Assembly: GCF_009793335.1 (NCBI RefSeq)
Contig: NZ_WING01000001.1
Coordinates: 7,192,001-7,256,000 of the forward strand
Reading direction: 5' to 3'
Origin: Actinomadura sp. J1-007
GTDB lineage: Bacteria > Actinomycetota > Actinomycetes > Streptosporangiales > Streptosporangiaceae
Length of the DNA stretch: 64,000 bases
This document shows, piece after piece, positions 1-8,613 of the stretch (position 1 is the stretch's first letter; the number at the start of each line of letters is the position of its first letter). Both the position numbers and the translations under genes were made by a program. The notes beneath the pieces were generated by a model. That model did no database searches. It saw only the letters and a program-made list of their open reading frames with translations, and had not been told where the DNA came from.

Positions 1-70
1 CGTCGGTGCATGGAGGCTCCCTTGCGTGGGCGTGTCCGTATGCGGGGGGTGGGCACGCTCATGCAAGCAA

Positions 71-113
71 GCTGTTCCTATTATGTCAATGATGGTTCAT
101 ATATAGGAACAGC
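71..113. promoter_or_regulatory. Long inverted repeat with TGTTCC half-sites
   Basis: Arms GCTGTTCCTA (71-80) and TAGGAACAGC (104-113) are a perfect 10-bp inverted repeat with a 23-nt spacer. Each arm carries the TGTTCC half-site that recurs at 235-249, 2399-2413 and 11511-11525. It may be a pair of binding sites for the IclR protein encoded at 716, perhaps serving a divergent gene left of the window. The rest of 1-337 shows no credible gene. Confidence 0.5.
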
Positions 114-234
114 GAGCCCGGACGGTTCGCGCGGGCGCTCGCACAGCCGCCGACGGAGACCAGGAAGAGGGGGCGACACCTCAGGCCCGGTGTCCCGTGG
201 AGTGCCCACGATCAGGACACGTACGCGAGGGGTG

Positions 235-249
235 TTCCAATTAGCGGAA
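235..249. promoter_or_regulatory. Candidate IclR operator TTCC-N7-GGAA
   Basis: TTCC (235-238), seven bases, GGAA (246-249), about 90 bases upstream of the first gene. The same architecture stands before the liv operon (2399-2413) and, with one mismatch, before the minus-strand catabolic operon (11511-11525). IclR proteins commonly bind such short inverted repeats; assignment to the neighbouring regulator is inference. Confidence 0.5.
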
Positions 250-337
250 AGCTGTTACAAAGGTAGCCGTAGCGGCGTTGCCGTCTCCGAGACGTCGTTA
301 CGTCCTTCGAAACAAGCTGAGAGATCGGGAGGATCAG

Positions 338-682
338 ATGATCTACCTCGTGTACCGGATGGGGCTGACCGAGCGGGCCCGTCGGAACATGAAAGAGTTC
401 TGGGCCTGGCTGGAGGAGCGGGAGAGCTGGTTCTACCGCGATCTGCCGATGGTGCGGGAGGTGCGCTGGTACTACAGCGTGATCGGCGAGGTCTACACGC
501 TGGAGAACTGGGCCGCCTTCGAGGACGAGGCGGCGTGGGGCGCCTACCGCGCCGCCCTGTCGGGGCTCAAGGCCGACGATGGGTGGGAGGAGCAGCGGGT
601 GTCCCAAGATGAGTGGTGGAATTTCGTCGATACCCGCATCGTGACCGATCCGCCGGTCAGCGTCGGCCTGCGCCGCACCTGA
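338..682 (+). CDS. Small protein, possible dimeric alpha/beta-barrel fold
   Basis: A 114-residue protein beginning MIYLVYRMGL. I chose ATG 338 because GGGAGG lies 5-10 bases upstream; a longer frame from 278 has no ribosome site. It is rich in Trp and Tyr, with an N-terminal beta strand, a long charged helix and a second strand, as in small dimeric ferredoxin-like (ABM/NIPSNAP-type) proteins, but I recognise no family motif. It lies 33 bases before the iclR-type gene and downstream of a candidate operator, so it is probably co-transcribed with the regulator. A role in the same catabolic pathway is a guess. Confidence 0.7.
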   Translation: MIYLVYRMGLTERARRNMKEFWAWLEERESWFYRDLPMVREVRWYYSVIGEVYTLENWAAFEDEAAWGAYRAALSGLKADDGWEEQRVSQDEWWNFVDTRIVTDPPVSVGLRRT

Positions 683-715
683 TCGGAGCAGGACCGACCC
701 TGGAGGAGGACCGAG

Positions 716-1519
716 ATGCCGCAGGCGACACAGCGCGCGTCGACCGGGCAGACCGCGGCCACCGTGGAGCGAGCCGCGGACGTGCTCGTGCTGTTCACCG
801 AGACCGACCAGTCCACCCTCGGCGTCACCGAGATCGCCGACGAGCTGGGCCTGTCCAAGCCGGCGGTGCACCGGATCCTCGCCTCACTGCGCAGCCGCGG
901 CCTGATCGAGCTGGACCAGCAGAGCCGCCGCTACTCGCTGGGGCTCACCTCCATGCGGCTCGGCCTGGCCTACCTGGACCGGATCGACGTCCGCAAGCTG
1001 GCGGGCCCGGAACTGGCCGCGCTGTCACGGCGCACCCAGGAGACGGCCACCCTGTCGATCCGTACCGGCGACCACCGGGCCTACGTGGACCAGGTCACCC
1101 CGCCGCGGGAGGTGATCATGTCGGTGTCGCTCGGAGTGCCTTACCCCCTGCACGCCGGCGGGTCCTCCAAGGCCTTCCTGGCCTTCCTCCCCCAGGAGGA
1201 GGTCGATGCCTACCTCACTCGTGAGCTGCGGCGGCTGACCGAGCGCACGGTCACCGACGCCGACGCGCTGCGCGCGGAACTCCGCGAGATCCGGGCCCGC
1301 GGCTACGCCAAGTCCTTCGCCGAACGCCAGCAAGGCGCCGCTTCCGTCGCAGCGCCGGTCTTCGACCACCACGGTCTGCCGTCCGCCGTCATCAGCGTCT
1401 GTGGTCCCCTCGAACGTTTCCGGCAAGAGGCCGACGGGTGCGCCACCACGCTGCTGGAGAGCGCCGACCGGCTCTCGGCTCGGCTGGGCCATCTGTCCCC
1501 GGCCCAGAAAGGGAGATGA
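716..1519 (+). CDS. IclR-family transcriptional regulator
   Basis: A 267-residue protein with the classical IclR layout: an N-terminal winged helix (about residues 17-80, including GVTEIADELGLSKPAVHRIL) and a C-terminal effector domain with the family patterns PLHAGGSSKAFLAF and AAPVFDHHG...ISVCGP. GGAGGA stands 8 bases before the ATG. IclR proteins usually sense a small aromatic or carboxylic metabolite and act on nearby catabolic or transport genes. TTCC-N7-GGAA sites flank this gene and precede the liv operon and the 11.5-8.1 kb operon, suggesting it controls uptake and breakdown of one compound. A hairpin terminator follows. Confidence 0.93.
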   Translation: MPQATQRASTGQTAATVERAADVLVLFTETDQSTLGVTEIADELGLSKPAVHRILASLRSRGLIELDQQSRRYSLGLTSMRLGLAYLDRIDVRKLAGPELAALSRRTQETATLSIRTGDHRAYVDQVTPPREVIMSVSLGVPYPLHAGGSSKAFLAFLPQEEVDAYLTRELRRLTERTVTDADALRAELREIRARGYAKSFAERQQGAASVAAPVFDHHGLPSAVISVCGPLERFRQEADGCATTLLESADRLSARLGHLSPAQKGR

Positions 1520-1550
1520 CGGCCGGAGCGGTGGACTCCTCCTGACGCGC

Positions 1551-1579
1551 CACGGCGAGATCGCACCGATCTCGCCGTG
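1551..1579 (+). terminator. Hairpin terminator after the IclR gene
   Basis: A perfect 13-bp stem, CACGGCGAGATCG pairing with CGATCTCGCCGTG, closes on a CAC loop, 31 bases after the regulator's stop codon. There is no U tract, which is normal for high-GC actinobacterial terminators. Confidence 0.7.
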
Positions 1580-2346
1580 GCCGCGCGGGTGTCCACACCC
1601 GCGCCACCATCACCGCCGAGCGCACCGGCGCCCGACGTCAGCTCCCTGATCCCGACCTGGGCTGACGATCGAGGGTACGAGCGGCTCGCCAGAGGCGAAC
1701 GAGTTTCCGCGCGCTACTGCCCGGCGTGTACGTGCCGACTCTGGCCGTCTTCGCAACGGGCACGGACAAGTCCCTCATCGTCGCGGTCACGGTCCTCGCC
1801 ACCGCGAACCTGTCACCGGCCACCGCGAACCTGCCGCCGACCGCCGCGCCGAACTATCGCGTTCTGCTCGCCGCCCCGCGCGGCCTGGCCGCGCTCTGCA
1901 CGCGACGGTGTTCGCCGCCGCCGGTCGGCCCCGTGCCCGCGGACCGGGGCGAGGGGGCGCTGACGCTGAGCCCCGGCGGCTTCCCCCTGGCGGCGGTGCT
2001 GCGCGTCCCGTCGGGCAGGATGCCGGCGGCGGATGGCAGGCGTGCTTTGTCGCGGTCTTCGCGGTCCTCGACCGGTTCAATGTTCCCGCGTGCTGGCTTC
2101 ACCATGACGCTTTACTGGGGCCGCGGTCGGGCCGACCTCACCGGGCCAATGCCGTTGACCCCGCCGGTCTGCTCATCGGCCTCGGATCTGCGGGCCCCCG
2201 CGGCAACTCTTTCAACACCTCGGTCACGTATCCGGGGCACGGCGACCCGAGCGTCCGCCATGACTCGGCGACCTGACTCCGGCCTGTCACCGGCCGCCCG
2301 GCGTGGGCTTCCGCCTCCCCGACAACGGCCGGGAACGAAAACATCG
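1580..2346. other. Non-coding stretch without a recognisable gene
   Basis: About 770 bases between the terminator and the liv promoter. Several frames stay open because of high GC, but none has a ribosome site, a sensible composition or a family signature. It may contain a decayed gene; I cannot name one. Confidence 0.5.
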
Positions 2347-2352
2347 GACCTA

Positions 2353-2381
2353 TTGACACACCTCAGGGACCTGCGTAGCTT
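2353..2381 (+). promoter_or_regulatory. Sigma-70-type promoter of the liv operon
   Basis: TTGACA (2353-2358), a 17-base spacer, then TAGCTT (2376-2381), which has the key T, A and final T of a -10 box. The TTCC-N7-GGAA operator begins 18 bases downstream, where a bound protein would block transcription. Confidence 0.6.
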
Positions 2382-2398
2382 GCTCGCACGGAACAGCA

Positions 2399-2413
2399 TT
2401 CCGATTCTAGGAA
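2399..2413. promoter_or_regulatory. Candidate IclR operator TTCC-N7-GGAA
   Basis: TTCC (2399-2402), GATTCTA, GGAA (2410-2413), between the -10 box and the ribosome site of the binding-protein gene. The architecture equals that at 235-249. Confidence 0.55.
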
Positions 2414-2446
2414 CAAGCGTCGGTGAGTCTTTCTCTGGAGGCGCAG

Positions 2447-3640
2447 GTGCGCAGAACCCCCCTCACGACCGCCGCCTGCACGGCGGCGCTGATGCTGGCC
2501 GCGAGCGGCTGCGCGGGCAAGGAGAGCCGCGGCAAGCCGGAAATCAAGATCGGTCTGATCTCGCCCATGAGCGGCCCGTTCGCCGTCCTCGGCATCTCTC
2601 AGCAGCACTCACTCCAGGTGGAGATCGACCGGGTGAACGCGGCGGGAGGCGTCGACGGCGCGAAACTGCGGCTGGTCGTCCGCGACTCGGCGCTCGATCC
2701 GGGCAAGGCCGTCCAGGCCACCAACGAACTCGCCGGCGACGACCGGGTCGAGCTCGTCGTCGGCCCCTCGCTGACCGCCTTCTACGAGGCGGCCAAGAGC
2801 ACGCTGGAGAGGAGCAAGAAGCTCAACTGCCAGCCGGCCGTCGCGACCGGTACCTTCAACGGCCTGCGGTACGGTTTCCGCTCGCAGGACCAGGCCGAGC
2901 TCGACCTGCGAAAGATGCTGACCCTTCTCAGGAAGCAGGGCGTCAAGTCCTTCGGCCTGGTCTACGAGGGCGACGACACCGGCAAGAACACCGACGCGGT
3001 GCTGAAGAAGGCGGCGGGCGCCTACGGGATGCGGTACCTGGGCTTCCAGGCCACCCGGCCCGACGACCAGAGCCACAAGGTGTACGTCGAGAAGCTCAAG
3101 AAGGCCGATGCGCTCTTCGTCTCCAGCAACATCGGCGGCGCCAAGACCATGGCCGCGGCGGCCGAGATCGGCTACAAGGGCAAGTTGTCCGGCACGAGCT
3201 CCGGAATGCAGAACATCGCGTTCGTTGAAGCCGCCGGGGACTACGCCAAGGGCGCGTTGTTCCCGGCTCCGAACTACGAGTACCCGCTGCGCACGGACCG
3301 CGCCCGGTGGAAGCCGGGCTACCGCGCGCATATCGAAGCCATCGAGAGAAAGTACGGCAAGAACACCGGCCCCAAGACCGGCGCCACCTCCCCCAAGGGC
3401 ACCGCGATCGCCGCCGACTGCGTCTTCGCCTTCGCGCAGGCCGCCGCCAAAGCCGGCGGCACCGACCCCGGCAAGCTGGCGGCCGCGATGGAGACCCTGG
3501 ACCTGAAGGCCGACCAGACGCCTTCGGGCAACGCCATCAAGCCGGGGACCGCGCACGAGTTCTACGGCATCGAAGAACTGCACGTCTACCAGTGGAACAA
3601 GGACGCGCGGGGCTGGTACACCACGGAGATCCCCACATGA
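2447..3640 (+). CDS. Liv-type ABC importer substrate-binding lipoprotein
   Basis: A 397-residue periplasmic-binding protein (Peripla_BP_6 type). I chose GTG 2447, not 2423: GGAGG ends 5 bases upstream and the result is a clean lipoprotein signal, with an Arg-Arg start, a hydrophobic stretch and the lipobox LAASGC. The mature part starts KIGLISPMSGPFAVLG, the typical first strand and ligand loop, and GTSSGMQN resembles the second-domain hinge. It captures a small ligand outside the membrane for the permeases that follow; the family handles branched-chain amino acids, amides, urea and aromatic acids, so the ligand is open. The stop overlaps the next start (ATGA). Confidence 0.92.
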   Translation: MRRTPLTTAACTAALMLAASGCAGKESRGKPEIKIGLISPMSGPFAVLGISQQHSLQVEIDRVNAAGGVDGAKLRLVVRDSALDPGKAVQATNELAGDDRVELVVGPSLTAFYEAAKSTLERSKKLNCQPAVATGTFNGLRYGFRSQDQAELDLRKMLTLLRKQGVKSFGLVYEGDDTGKNTDAVLKKAAGAYGMRYLGFQATRPDDQSHKVYVEKLKKADALFVSSNIGGAKTMAAAAEIGYKGKLSGTSSGMQNIAFVEAAGDYAKGALFPAPNYEYPLRTDRARWKPGYRAHIEAIERKYGKNTGPKTGATSPKGTAIAADCVFAFAQAAAKAGGTDPGKLAAAMETLDLKADQTPSGNAIKPGTAHEFYGIEELHVYQWNKDARGWYTTEIPT

Positions 3641-4506
3641 GCGCGCAGGTGTGGATCGACGGGCTGTTCTCGGGCGCCGTCTACGCGCTGGTGGCGCTCG
3701 GCCTGGCGATCGTCTTCCAGCCCACCCGGGTGATGAACTTCGCCCAGGGCGAGGCGCTGGTCCTCGGCGCCGCGATCGGCTACCAGCTCATCGCACTCTG
3801 GAAATGGGGCTGGGTCGCCGCCCTGCTGGTCACGCTCCTGCTGGGTGCCCTGCTGGGCGTGCTCACCGAGCGGATGATCATGCTTCCGGTGAAGCTGTCC
3901 GGCTCCCGGTTCGCCTGGATCGTGGCGACCCTCGCGGCCGCCATGATCTTCCAGTCGCTGTTCACCCTGCGGTACCACGACACCGACGCGCTGCGTCCCC
4001 GGCCGGTCCTCGCCGGCGGCTTCGAAGTGCTGGGGGAGCGGATCGGCTGGCAGCAGCTGCTCACGGTGGGCGTCGCGCTCGCCGTCGTGGCGGGGTACGA
4101 CCTGTTCCTCGGCCGGTCGGTGTACGGCCGGGCCATCCGGGCCGCCTCGCACAGCAGCGACACCGCCGTCATCCTGGGCATTCCGGTGCAGCGCATCATC
4201 GTGCTCAGCTTCGCCATCGCCACCGTGATCACCGCGCTCGCCGGGGTGCTGGCGGCGCCGGTGCTGTTCGTCGGCCCCGCCTCCGGGCTGCTGTTCACCA
4301 TCAAGGGGTTCACCGCGGCGATCATCGGCGGGGTCGGGTCGCCGCGGGGCGCGCTGGCCGGCGGCCTCATCGTGGGGCTGCTGGACGCGGTGGTCCGCAA
4401 CCTGGTCAGCGCCACCGCGGGCAACTTCGTGGCCTTCGCGCTGCTCGCGCTGATCCTGGTCGCCTTCCCATCCGGACTGTTCGGCAAGCCGATGGCGGCG
4501 CACTGA
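3637..4506 (+). CDS. livH: Liv-type ABC importer permease (LivH family)
   Basis: A 289-residue membrane protein with about eight hydrophobic segments, beginning MSAQVWIDGLFSGAVYAL, the typical LivH start, with TRVMNFAQGE near residue 30 and the cytoplasmic coupling region GRAIRAASHSSDTAVILGI. The ending GGVGSPRGALAGGLIVGL is also family-typical. It forms the channel with the following LivM-like permease. Its ATG overlaps the stop of the binding-protein gene, so the two are translationally coupled. Confidence 0.93.
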   Translation: MSAQVWIDGLFSGAVYALVALGLAIVFQPTRVMNFAQGEALVLGAAIGYQLIALWKWGWVAALLVTLLLGALLGVLTERMIMLPVKLSGSRFAWIVATLAAAMIFQSLFTLRYHDTDALRPRPVLAGGFEVLGERIGWQQLLTVGVALAVVAGYDLFLGRSVYGRAIRAASHSSDTAVILGIPVQRIIVLSFAIATVITALAGVLAAPVLFVGPASGLLFTIKGFTAAIIGGVGSPRGALAGGLIVGLLDAVVRNLVSATAGNFVAFALLALILVAFPSGLFGKPMAAH

Positions 4507-4521
4507 GATGGAGTCGCACTG

Positions 4522-5832
4522 ATGGACACGATCACCCGGCGGCTGCCCGCCGTGCTCACCGCGGTCGCGCTGGCGGTCCTGCTCGCCTGGCCGTCGATCA
4601 CCGGCTTCTACAGCTACAACGACGGCTACTACAACGGCATCGTCGCCTCGGCCTGCATCAGCGCCGTGCTCACCATCTCCCTCAACCTGGCCATGGGGTA
4701 CGGGGGGATGCTGTCGATGATGCACACCGGCCTGCAACTGCTCGGCGGCTACGGCGCGGGCCACCTCGTGGTCAAGGCGGGCGCGCCCTGGTACGCGGGC
4801 ATCGCCGCGGGCGTCGCCCTCGGCGCCGTCCTGTCGGCGGCCGTCCTGCTGATCAGCCTGCGCGCCACCTACCTGTACTTCGGAATGATCACGCTGGCCG
4901 CCAATCTGATCGTCGTCGAGGGCGGCAAGGAGTGGGAGGACCTGACCGGCGGCCTCAACGGCATCGTCGGCATCGCCCCGGGCGGCCTGTCCAAGACCGC
5001 CTTCTACTATGTGGTGCTCGCGTTCCTGGTCCTCACCTACATCGTGCAGCGCAACCTGGTGCGCAGCGGCGTGGGGCGCGCCGCCATGGCAGTGCGGGAG
5101 AGCCCGGACGCCGCGGCGGCGATGGGCATCCGCCCCGCCACCACCAAGGCGCTGGTGTTCTCCATAGCCGGTGGCCTGGCGGGTCTGGCAGGGGCGCTGT
5201 ACGCGCTCCAGCTCGGTTTCATCAATCCCGACGTCGGTCTGCTCGACAACGGCCTGGTCTTCTTCGTCGGCCTGTTCGTCGGCGGCATCGGCACGCTGGC
5301 GGGCCCGATCCTGGGCGTCGCTCTGATCGCCCTGCTCGTCGAGCTCATCAAGGACCACGCCCGCTACACCACCCTCATCCTCGGCGTCGCCCTGCTGGCC
5401 GCCATGATGGTGATCCCGCGCGGAGTCGTCGGCACCTGGGGGGCCAGCCGGTTCGGACGCAGGCCCGACCGCGAGGACACCGACCCGGCCGGCGGGCTGC
5501 CCGACTCGGTGCTGCCGCCGCCCCCGCCCGGCGATGTCCGGCCCTCGAAGGGCGCGGTCTGGTCAAGCACTTCGGCGGCGTCAAGGCCGTGGACGGCGTC
5601 GACATCAGCGTCGGCTCCGGAACCGTCCACGGCATCATCGGCCCGAACGGCTCGGGGAAGTCCACCACCGTCTCCTGCCTCACCCGGTTCCATCAGGTGG
5701 ACGACGGGGAGGTGCTGGTCTTCGGCGAGACGGCCGCCCGCCACCCTTGGGCGGTCCCGTCGCAGGGCGTCATCCGCGTCTTCCAGATCCCGCACCTGTT
5801 CGAACAGCAGTCGGTCTTGGACAACGTGCTGA
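4522..5832 (+). CDS. livM: Liv-type ABC importer permease (LivM family), apparent 5' part of a livM-livG fusion
   Basis: Residues 1 to about 310 form a LivM permease with about nine membrane segments and the markers NLAMGYGGMLSMMHTG, TGGLNGIVGI and AMGIRPATTKALVFSIAGG. After a Pro-rich linker near 5510-5535 the frame enters Ser/Ala/Arg-rich sequence that is only a shadow of the ATPase reading frame. The biologically sensible reading shifts by one base there and continues as LivG, as in actinobacteria whose LivM and LivG are fused. The permease part is sound; everything after about residue 335 in this frame is spurious. Confidence 0.85.
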   Translation: MDTITRRLPAVLTAVALAVLLAWPSITGFYSYNDGYYNGIVASACISAVLTISLNLAMGYGGMLSMMHTGLQLLGGYGAGHLVVKAGAPWYAGIAAGVALGAVLSAAVLLISLRATYLYFGMITLAANLIVVEGGKEWEDLTGGLNGIVGIAPGGLSKTAFYYVVLAFLVLTYIVQRNLVRSGVGRAAMAVRESPDAAAAMGIRPATTKALVFSIAGGLAGLAGALYALQLGFINPDVGLLDNGLVFFVGLFVGGIGTLAGPILGVALIALLVELIKDHARYTTLILGVALLAAMMVIPRGVVGTWGASRFGRRPDREDTDPAGGLPDSVLPPPPPGDVRPSKGAVWSSTSAASRPWTASTSASAPEPSTASSARTARGSPPPSPASPGSIRWTTGRCWSSARRPPATLGRSRRRASSASSRSRTCSNSSRSWTTC

Positions 5833-6314
5833 CGGGCAGGAGACGCCGCGAGAGCTACGGCTGGCTCGCCGCGGTCCTGCGCCTGCCGGCCTACCGGCGA
5901 CAGGACCGCGCTGGACGGGCGGAGGGCCGTGCTCTCCTGGAGTTCGCCGGGCTGGCGGGTCGTGCCGACCGCCTGGCCGGCTCGCTCTCCCACGGCCAGA
6001 AACGGCTGCTCGAAGTGGTCCGCGCCGCGGCCTCCGGCCCGCGCGTGCTGATCCTCGACGAACCGGCCACCGGCCTGACCCGAACCGAGATCGCCGCCCT
6101 GGCCCGCCTCTGCCGAGGTTTCCGGGACGCGGGCCTCGCCGTCGTCCTCATCGAGCACAACGTGGAGTTCGTGATGGACGTCTGCGACCAGATCACCGTC
6201 ATCGACAGCGGCACGGTCATCGCCTCCGGCGCACCCGACCACGTCCGCGGCCATCCCGCCGTCCTGGAGGCCTACCTCGGCCGTCCCGATCTCGTGGAGG
6301 AGGCGACCCCGTGA
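5538..6314 (+). CDS. livG: Liv-type ABC importer ATP-binding domain (LivG family), frame-disrupted from livM
   Basis: About 258 residues with all ATPase motifs: Walker A GPNGSGKST, signature SLSHGQKR, Walker B VLILDEP and switch His in IEHN. The frame has no credible start: upstream of GLVKHFGGVKAVDG there is no ATG or GTG, and GTG 5589 would delete the first strand and lacks a ribosome site. Adding one base between about 5521 and 5545 (a CCCCC run lies at 5521-5525) joins it to LivM as one protein. It energises import and shares its end with livF (GTGA overlap). Either a sequencing deletion, a real mutation, or -1 frameshifting. Confidence 0.85.
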   Translation, partial: PALEGRGLVKHFGGVKAVDGVDISVGSGTVHGIIGPNGSGKSTTVSCLTRFHQVDDGEVLVFGETAARHPWAVPSQGVIRVFQIPHLFEQQSVLDNVLTGRRRRESYGWLAAVLRLPAYRRQDRAGRAEGRALLEFAGLAGRADRLAGSLSHGQKRLLEVVRAAASGPRVLILDEPATGLTRTEIAALARLCRGFRDAGLAVVLIEHNVEFVMDVCDQITVIDSGTVIASGAPDHVRGHPAVLEAYLGRPDLVEEATP

Positions 6315-7042
6315 GCGCACTGCTCGAACTGGCCGGGCTGCACGCCGGCTACGGCGGCGTGCGCGCCCTTCGCGGCATCGACGTCACCGTGGCCGAGGGC
6401 GAGTTCGTCGTCCTGCTGGGGCCCAACGGCGCCGGCAAGACCACGACCCTGCGCGCCCTGTCCGGCCTGGTCCGCCCCACCGCGGGAAAGGTCCTTCTCG
6501 CGGGGCGCGACATCACCCGCGTCCCCGGCCACCGCCGCACGGCACTCGGCATCGGCCACGTCCCCGAAGGGCGTCAGATCTTCCCGGACCACACCGTCCT
6601 GGAGAACCTCCAGCTCGGCGCGTTCCCCCTGCGCCGCGACCGGGCCCGGTCCCGCAGGCTCCTCAAGGAGGTTCTCGACCTGTTCCCGCGGCTCGACGAA
6701 CGCCGCGGCCAGTCCGCCGGCACCCTGTCCGGCGGCGAGGCGCAGATGCTGGCGGTCGGCCGCGCCCTGATGAGCGAGCCGAAGCTCCTGGTCCTGGACG
6801 AACCCTCCCTGGGGCTGGCCCCCCTCAAGGTCGCCGAGCTGTTCGCCTATCTCAAACGCCTGCGCGTCGAACACGGCCTGTCGGTGCTCCTGGTCGAGCA
6901 GCTCGCGATGACCGCCCTCAAGCTCGCCGATCGTGCCTATGTCCTCGAACGAGGCACGGTCGCTCTGTGCGGCACCGCCGAAGCGGTCGCCGCCGACCCC
7001 GCCGTCCAGTCCGTCTACCTGGGGGCCGAACCCGTCCCCTGA
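6311..7042 (+). CDS. livF: Liv-type ABC importer ATP-binding protein (LivF family)
   Basis: A 243-residue ATPase. Motifs: Walker A GPNGAGKTTT, GHVPEGRQIFPDHTVLENL (LivF-typical Q-loop region), signature TLSGGEAQML, Walker B LLVLDEPSLGLAP and switch HGLSVLLVEQ. GTG 6311 overlaps the livG stop and GGAGG precedes it. LivF pairs with LivG to hydrolyse ATP. It is the last gene of the operon; a 22-bp palindrome follows 27 bases later. Confidence 0.95.
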   Translation: MSALLELAGLHAGYGGVRALRGIDVTVAEGEFVVLLGPNGAGKTTTLRALSGLVRPTAGKVLLAGRDITRVPGHRRTALGIGHVPEGRQIFPDHTVLENLQLGAFPLRRDRARSRRLLKEVLDLFPRLDERRGQSAGTLSGGEAQMLAVGRALMSEPKLLVLDEPSLGLAPLKVAELFAYLKRLRVEHGLSVLLVEQLAMTALKLADRAYVLERGTVALCGTAEAVAADPAVQSVYLGAEPVP

Positions 7043-7069
7043 CCGCCGGGCCGGCGCGGGCCGCCCCAC

Positions 7070-7091
7070 CGGCGGCCGGCGCCGGCCGCCG
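7070..7091 (+). terminator. Palindromic hairpin after livF
   Basis: Arms CGGCGGCCGGC and GCCGGCCGCCG form a perfect 22-bp palindrome shortly after the livF stop. It probably ends the liv transcript, folding with a few unpaired bases at the tip. Confidence 0.5.
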
Positions 7092-7245
7092 CGGGCTTGC
7101 CGGTAGGCGACCGCCTCGACCGACCCCACCTAGGCGACAACTCTCCATATGGCAATGGGCCGCCCGCGAGCTGAGGTCGGCCAGCGTGCGCGCGCCGTCA
7201 ACGGGCGGGGAATGGAAAGTCTGATGTTTACCGTACGATGCCCGC

Positions 7246-7980
7246 GTGAGCGCTACCCGAGCAGACAAGGGACGGGTCACCGTGCCGGCTTATGCCGAAC
7301 TCGCCGACGACCTGCGCCGCCGGATCGTGCTGGGGGAGTACCGGCCAGGTGACCGCCTGCCGATCGAGTCGGAGCTGTGCGCTCACTACGGCGTCAGCCG
7401 CAGCACCTTGCGCGAGGCGCTGCGGCTGCTGGCCAGCCAGCATCTGGTCACCACGGCCCGCGGCGTGGCGGGCGGAACGTTCGTCGAACATCCGAGCCCC
7501 GACCAGATCAGCGACTATCTGCAGACCGGCCTGAGCCTGCTGGCGGTCGACACCCAGGTCAGCGTCGACCAGCTTCTGGAGATCAGAGAGCTGCTGGAAG
7601 TCCCGGCGGCGGGGCTGGCGGCGTTGCGGCGCGGTGAGGAGGACTTGGCCGCGCTGCGTGGCGCGCTGTTCGATCCGGCGGTGGTCGACCCGGCCGAGAG
7701 CTACGAACCTCACCGCCATTTCCACACGGCCCTGCTGAACGCCGCGGGCAACCCGCTGCTCGGAGTGGTCACCGAGCCGGTGTTCCGGGTGCTGAACGAG
7801 AGGTTCCTGAGCGAGCACGCGCCACCGCGGTTCTGGCACCGGGTGGACACCGACCACCGGAAGATCCTGCGGTACGTCGAGGCCGGCGACGACCGAGGCG
7901 CCCGCGCCGCCGCGCGCGCCCACCTGAAGCACCTTCGATCCACCTACCTCGGCATCGACCGCGGTTCGCACCACGCCTGA
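7246..7980 (+). CDS. GntR-family (FadR-type) transcriptional regulator
   Basis: A 244-residue protein: N-terminal winged helix (AYAELADDLRRRIVLG, then GVSRSTLREALRLLASQ) and an all-helical FCD ligand domain with the metal-binding pattern EPHRHFHTALLNAAGN and a later DTDHRKIL. GTG 7246 gives the usual length. The upstream region contains GTCTGATGTTTA (7219-7230), which recurs inverted at 11572-11584 before the thiolase remnant, a candidate operator. It converges on the 8.1-11.5 kb operon and may respond to an organic acid from that pathway; which genes it controls is uncertain. Confidence 0.9.
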   Translation: MSATRADKGRVTVPAYAELADDLRRRIVLGEYRPGDRLPIESELCAHYGVSRSTLREALRLLASQHLVTTARGVAGGTFVEHPSPDQISDYLQTGLSLLAVDTQVSVDQLLEIRELLEVPAAGLAALRRGEEDLAALRGALFDPAVVDPAESYEPHRHFHTALLNAAGNPLLGVVTEPVFRVLNERFLSEHAPPRFWHRVDTDHRKILRYVEAGDDRGARAAARAHLKHLRSTYLGIDRGSHHA

Positions 7981-8108
7981 CCGTCGTCCAGAACGGCCGT
8001 CCTTGCCGGCCTGCTCCGCCGCCGCACGGCGCGGATCGGCGGCCGGGCCGCGTCATCGGAGCCGCATCATCGCCCCGCGCCGCTCGCGAACCGTACGGCT
8101 GTGCGGAG

Positions 8109-8147
8109 CGGGCACGCCCGCCGGCGGAACGGCCGCGGGCGTGCCCG
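8109..8147. terminator. Bidirectional terminator hairpin
   Basis: Perfect 13-bp arms CGGGCACGCCCGC (8109-8121) and GCGGGCGTGCCCG (8135-8147) with a 13-base loop, between two converging genes. Confidence 0.7.
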
Positions 8148-8150
8148 GAC

Positions 8151-8602
8151 TCAGGCGACGCGCTTCTCGTTGATGAGGGTGCGCTGGACGCAGATTCCCT
8201 CCTTGATCCACTGCCAGACGCGGCTGCGCGCCATGCCGTCGTCGCTCAGCACGATCAGCTCGAACAGTTGCAGGTCGGTCCCCTCGGCCTGGTAGATCCA
8301 GTGCAGGTAGATGGCGCGTTCGTCCAGTTCCCAGGTCTCGCCCTTGATCCGTTCGGTGTCGAACCCCATCCGGCCGTCTCCGAGATAGCGGCCGGGGAAC
8401 CGGTGGACCTCGCTCCGGCCGTCGGCCCAGGTGTAGCGGTTGACCTGGTAGTAGTCGTGCGAGCCGTCGTCGGGGAACGAGCAGGTCAGGTGCGAGTCGT
8501 GGTGATCGAGGATCTTTCCCGCGGGTCCACCACGGTGTACGTGCCCTGCCATTCGCCGGCGTGCCGGGCCAGCAGCGGCATGTCCGCGCGGATACTGCCC
8601 AT
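8151..8602 (-). pseudogene. Lipocalin-like DUF3598-type protein, one frameshift
   Basis: Two overlapping frames make one protein. The start MGSIRADMPLLARHAGEWQG (ATG 8602, preceded by GGAAGGA) is read to about 8522; a one-base shift then gives KILDHHDSHLTCSFPDDG onward to the stop at 8151. The joined product of about 150 residues has the single-barrel look of DUF3598/lipocalin-like proteins. These are found in catabolic operons but have no agreed reaction. It ends the operon, 11 bases after the aldehyde dehydrogenase. The break lies next to a GGG and could be an assembly deletion. Confidence 0.7.
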
Positions 8603-8613
8603 GACGGTCCTTC

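Noticed and set aside
10-612. 200-codon frame at the window start
   Set aside because: Arg/Gly-rich, crosses the operator and overlaps the better supported gene at 338.
1726-3228. 500-codon plus-strand frame
   Set aside because: Runs through the promoter and then shadows the binding-protein gene; no coding signature in its first half that I can name.
3586-5358. 590-codon minus-strand frame
   Set aside because: Antisense to livH and livM, Gln/Asp/His-rich, no recognisable domain.
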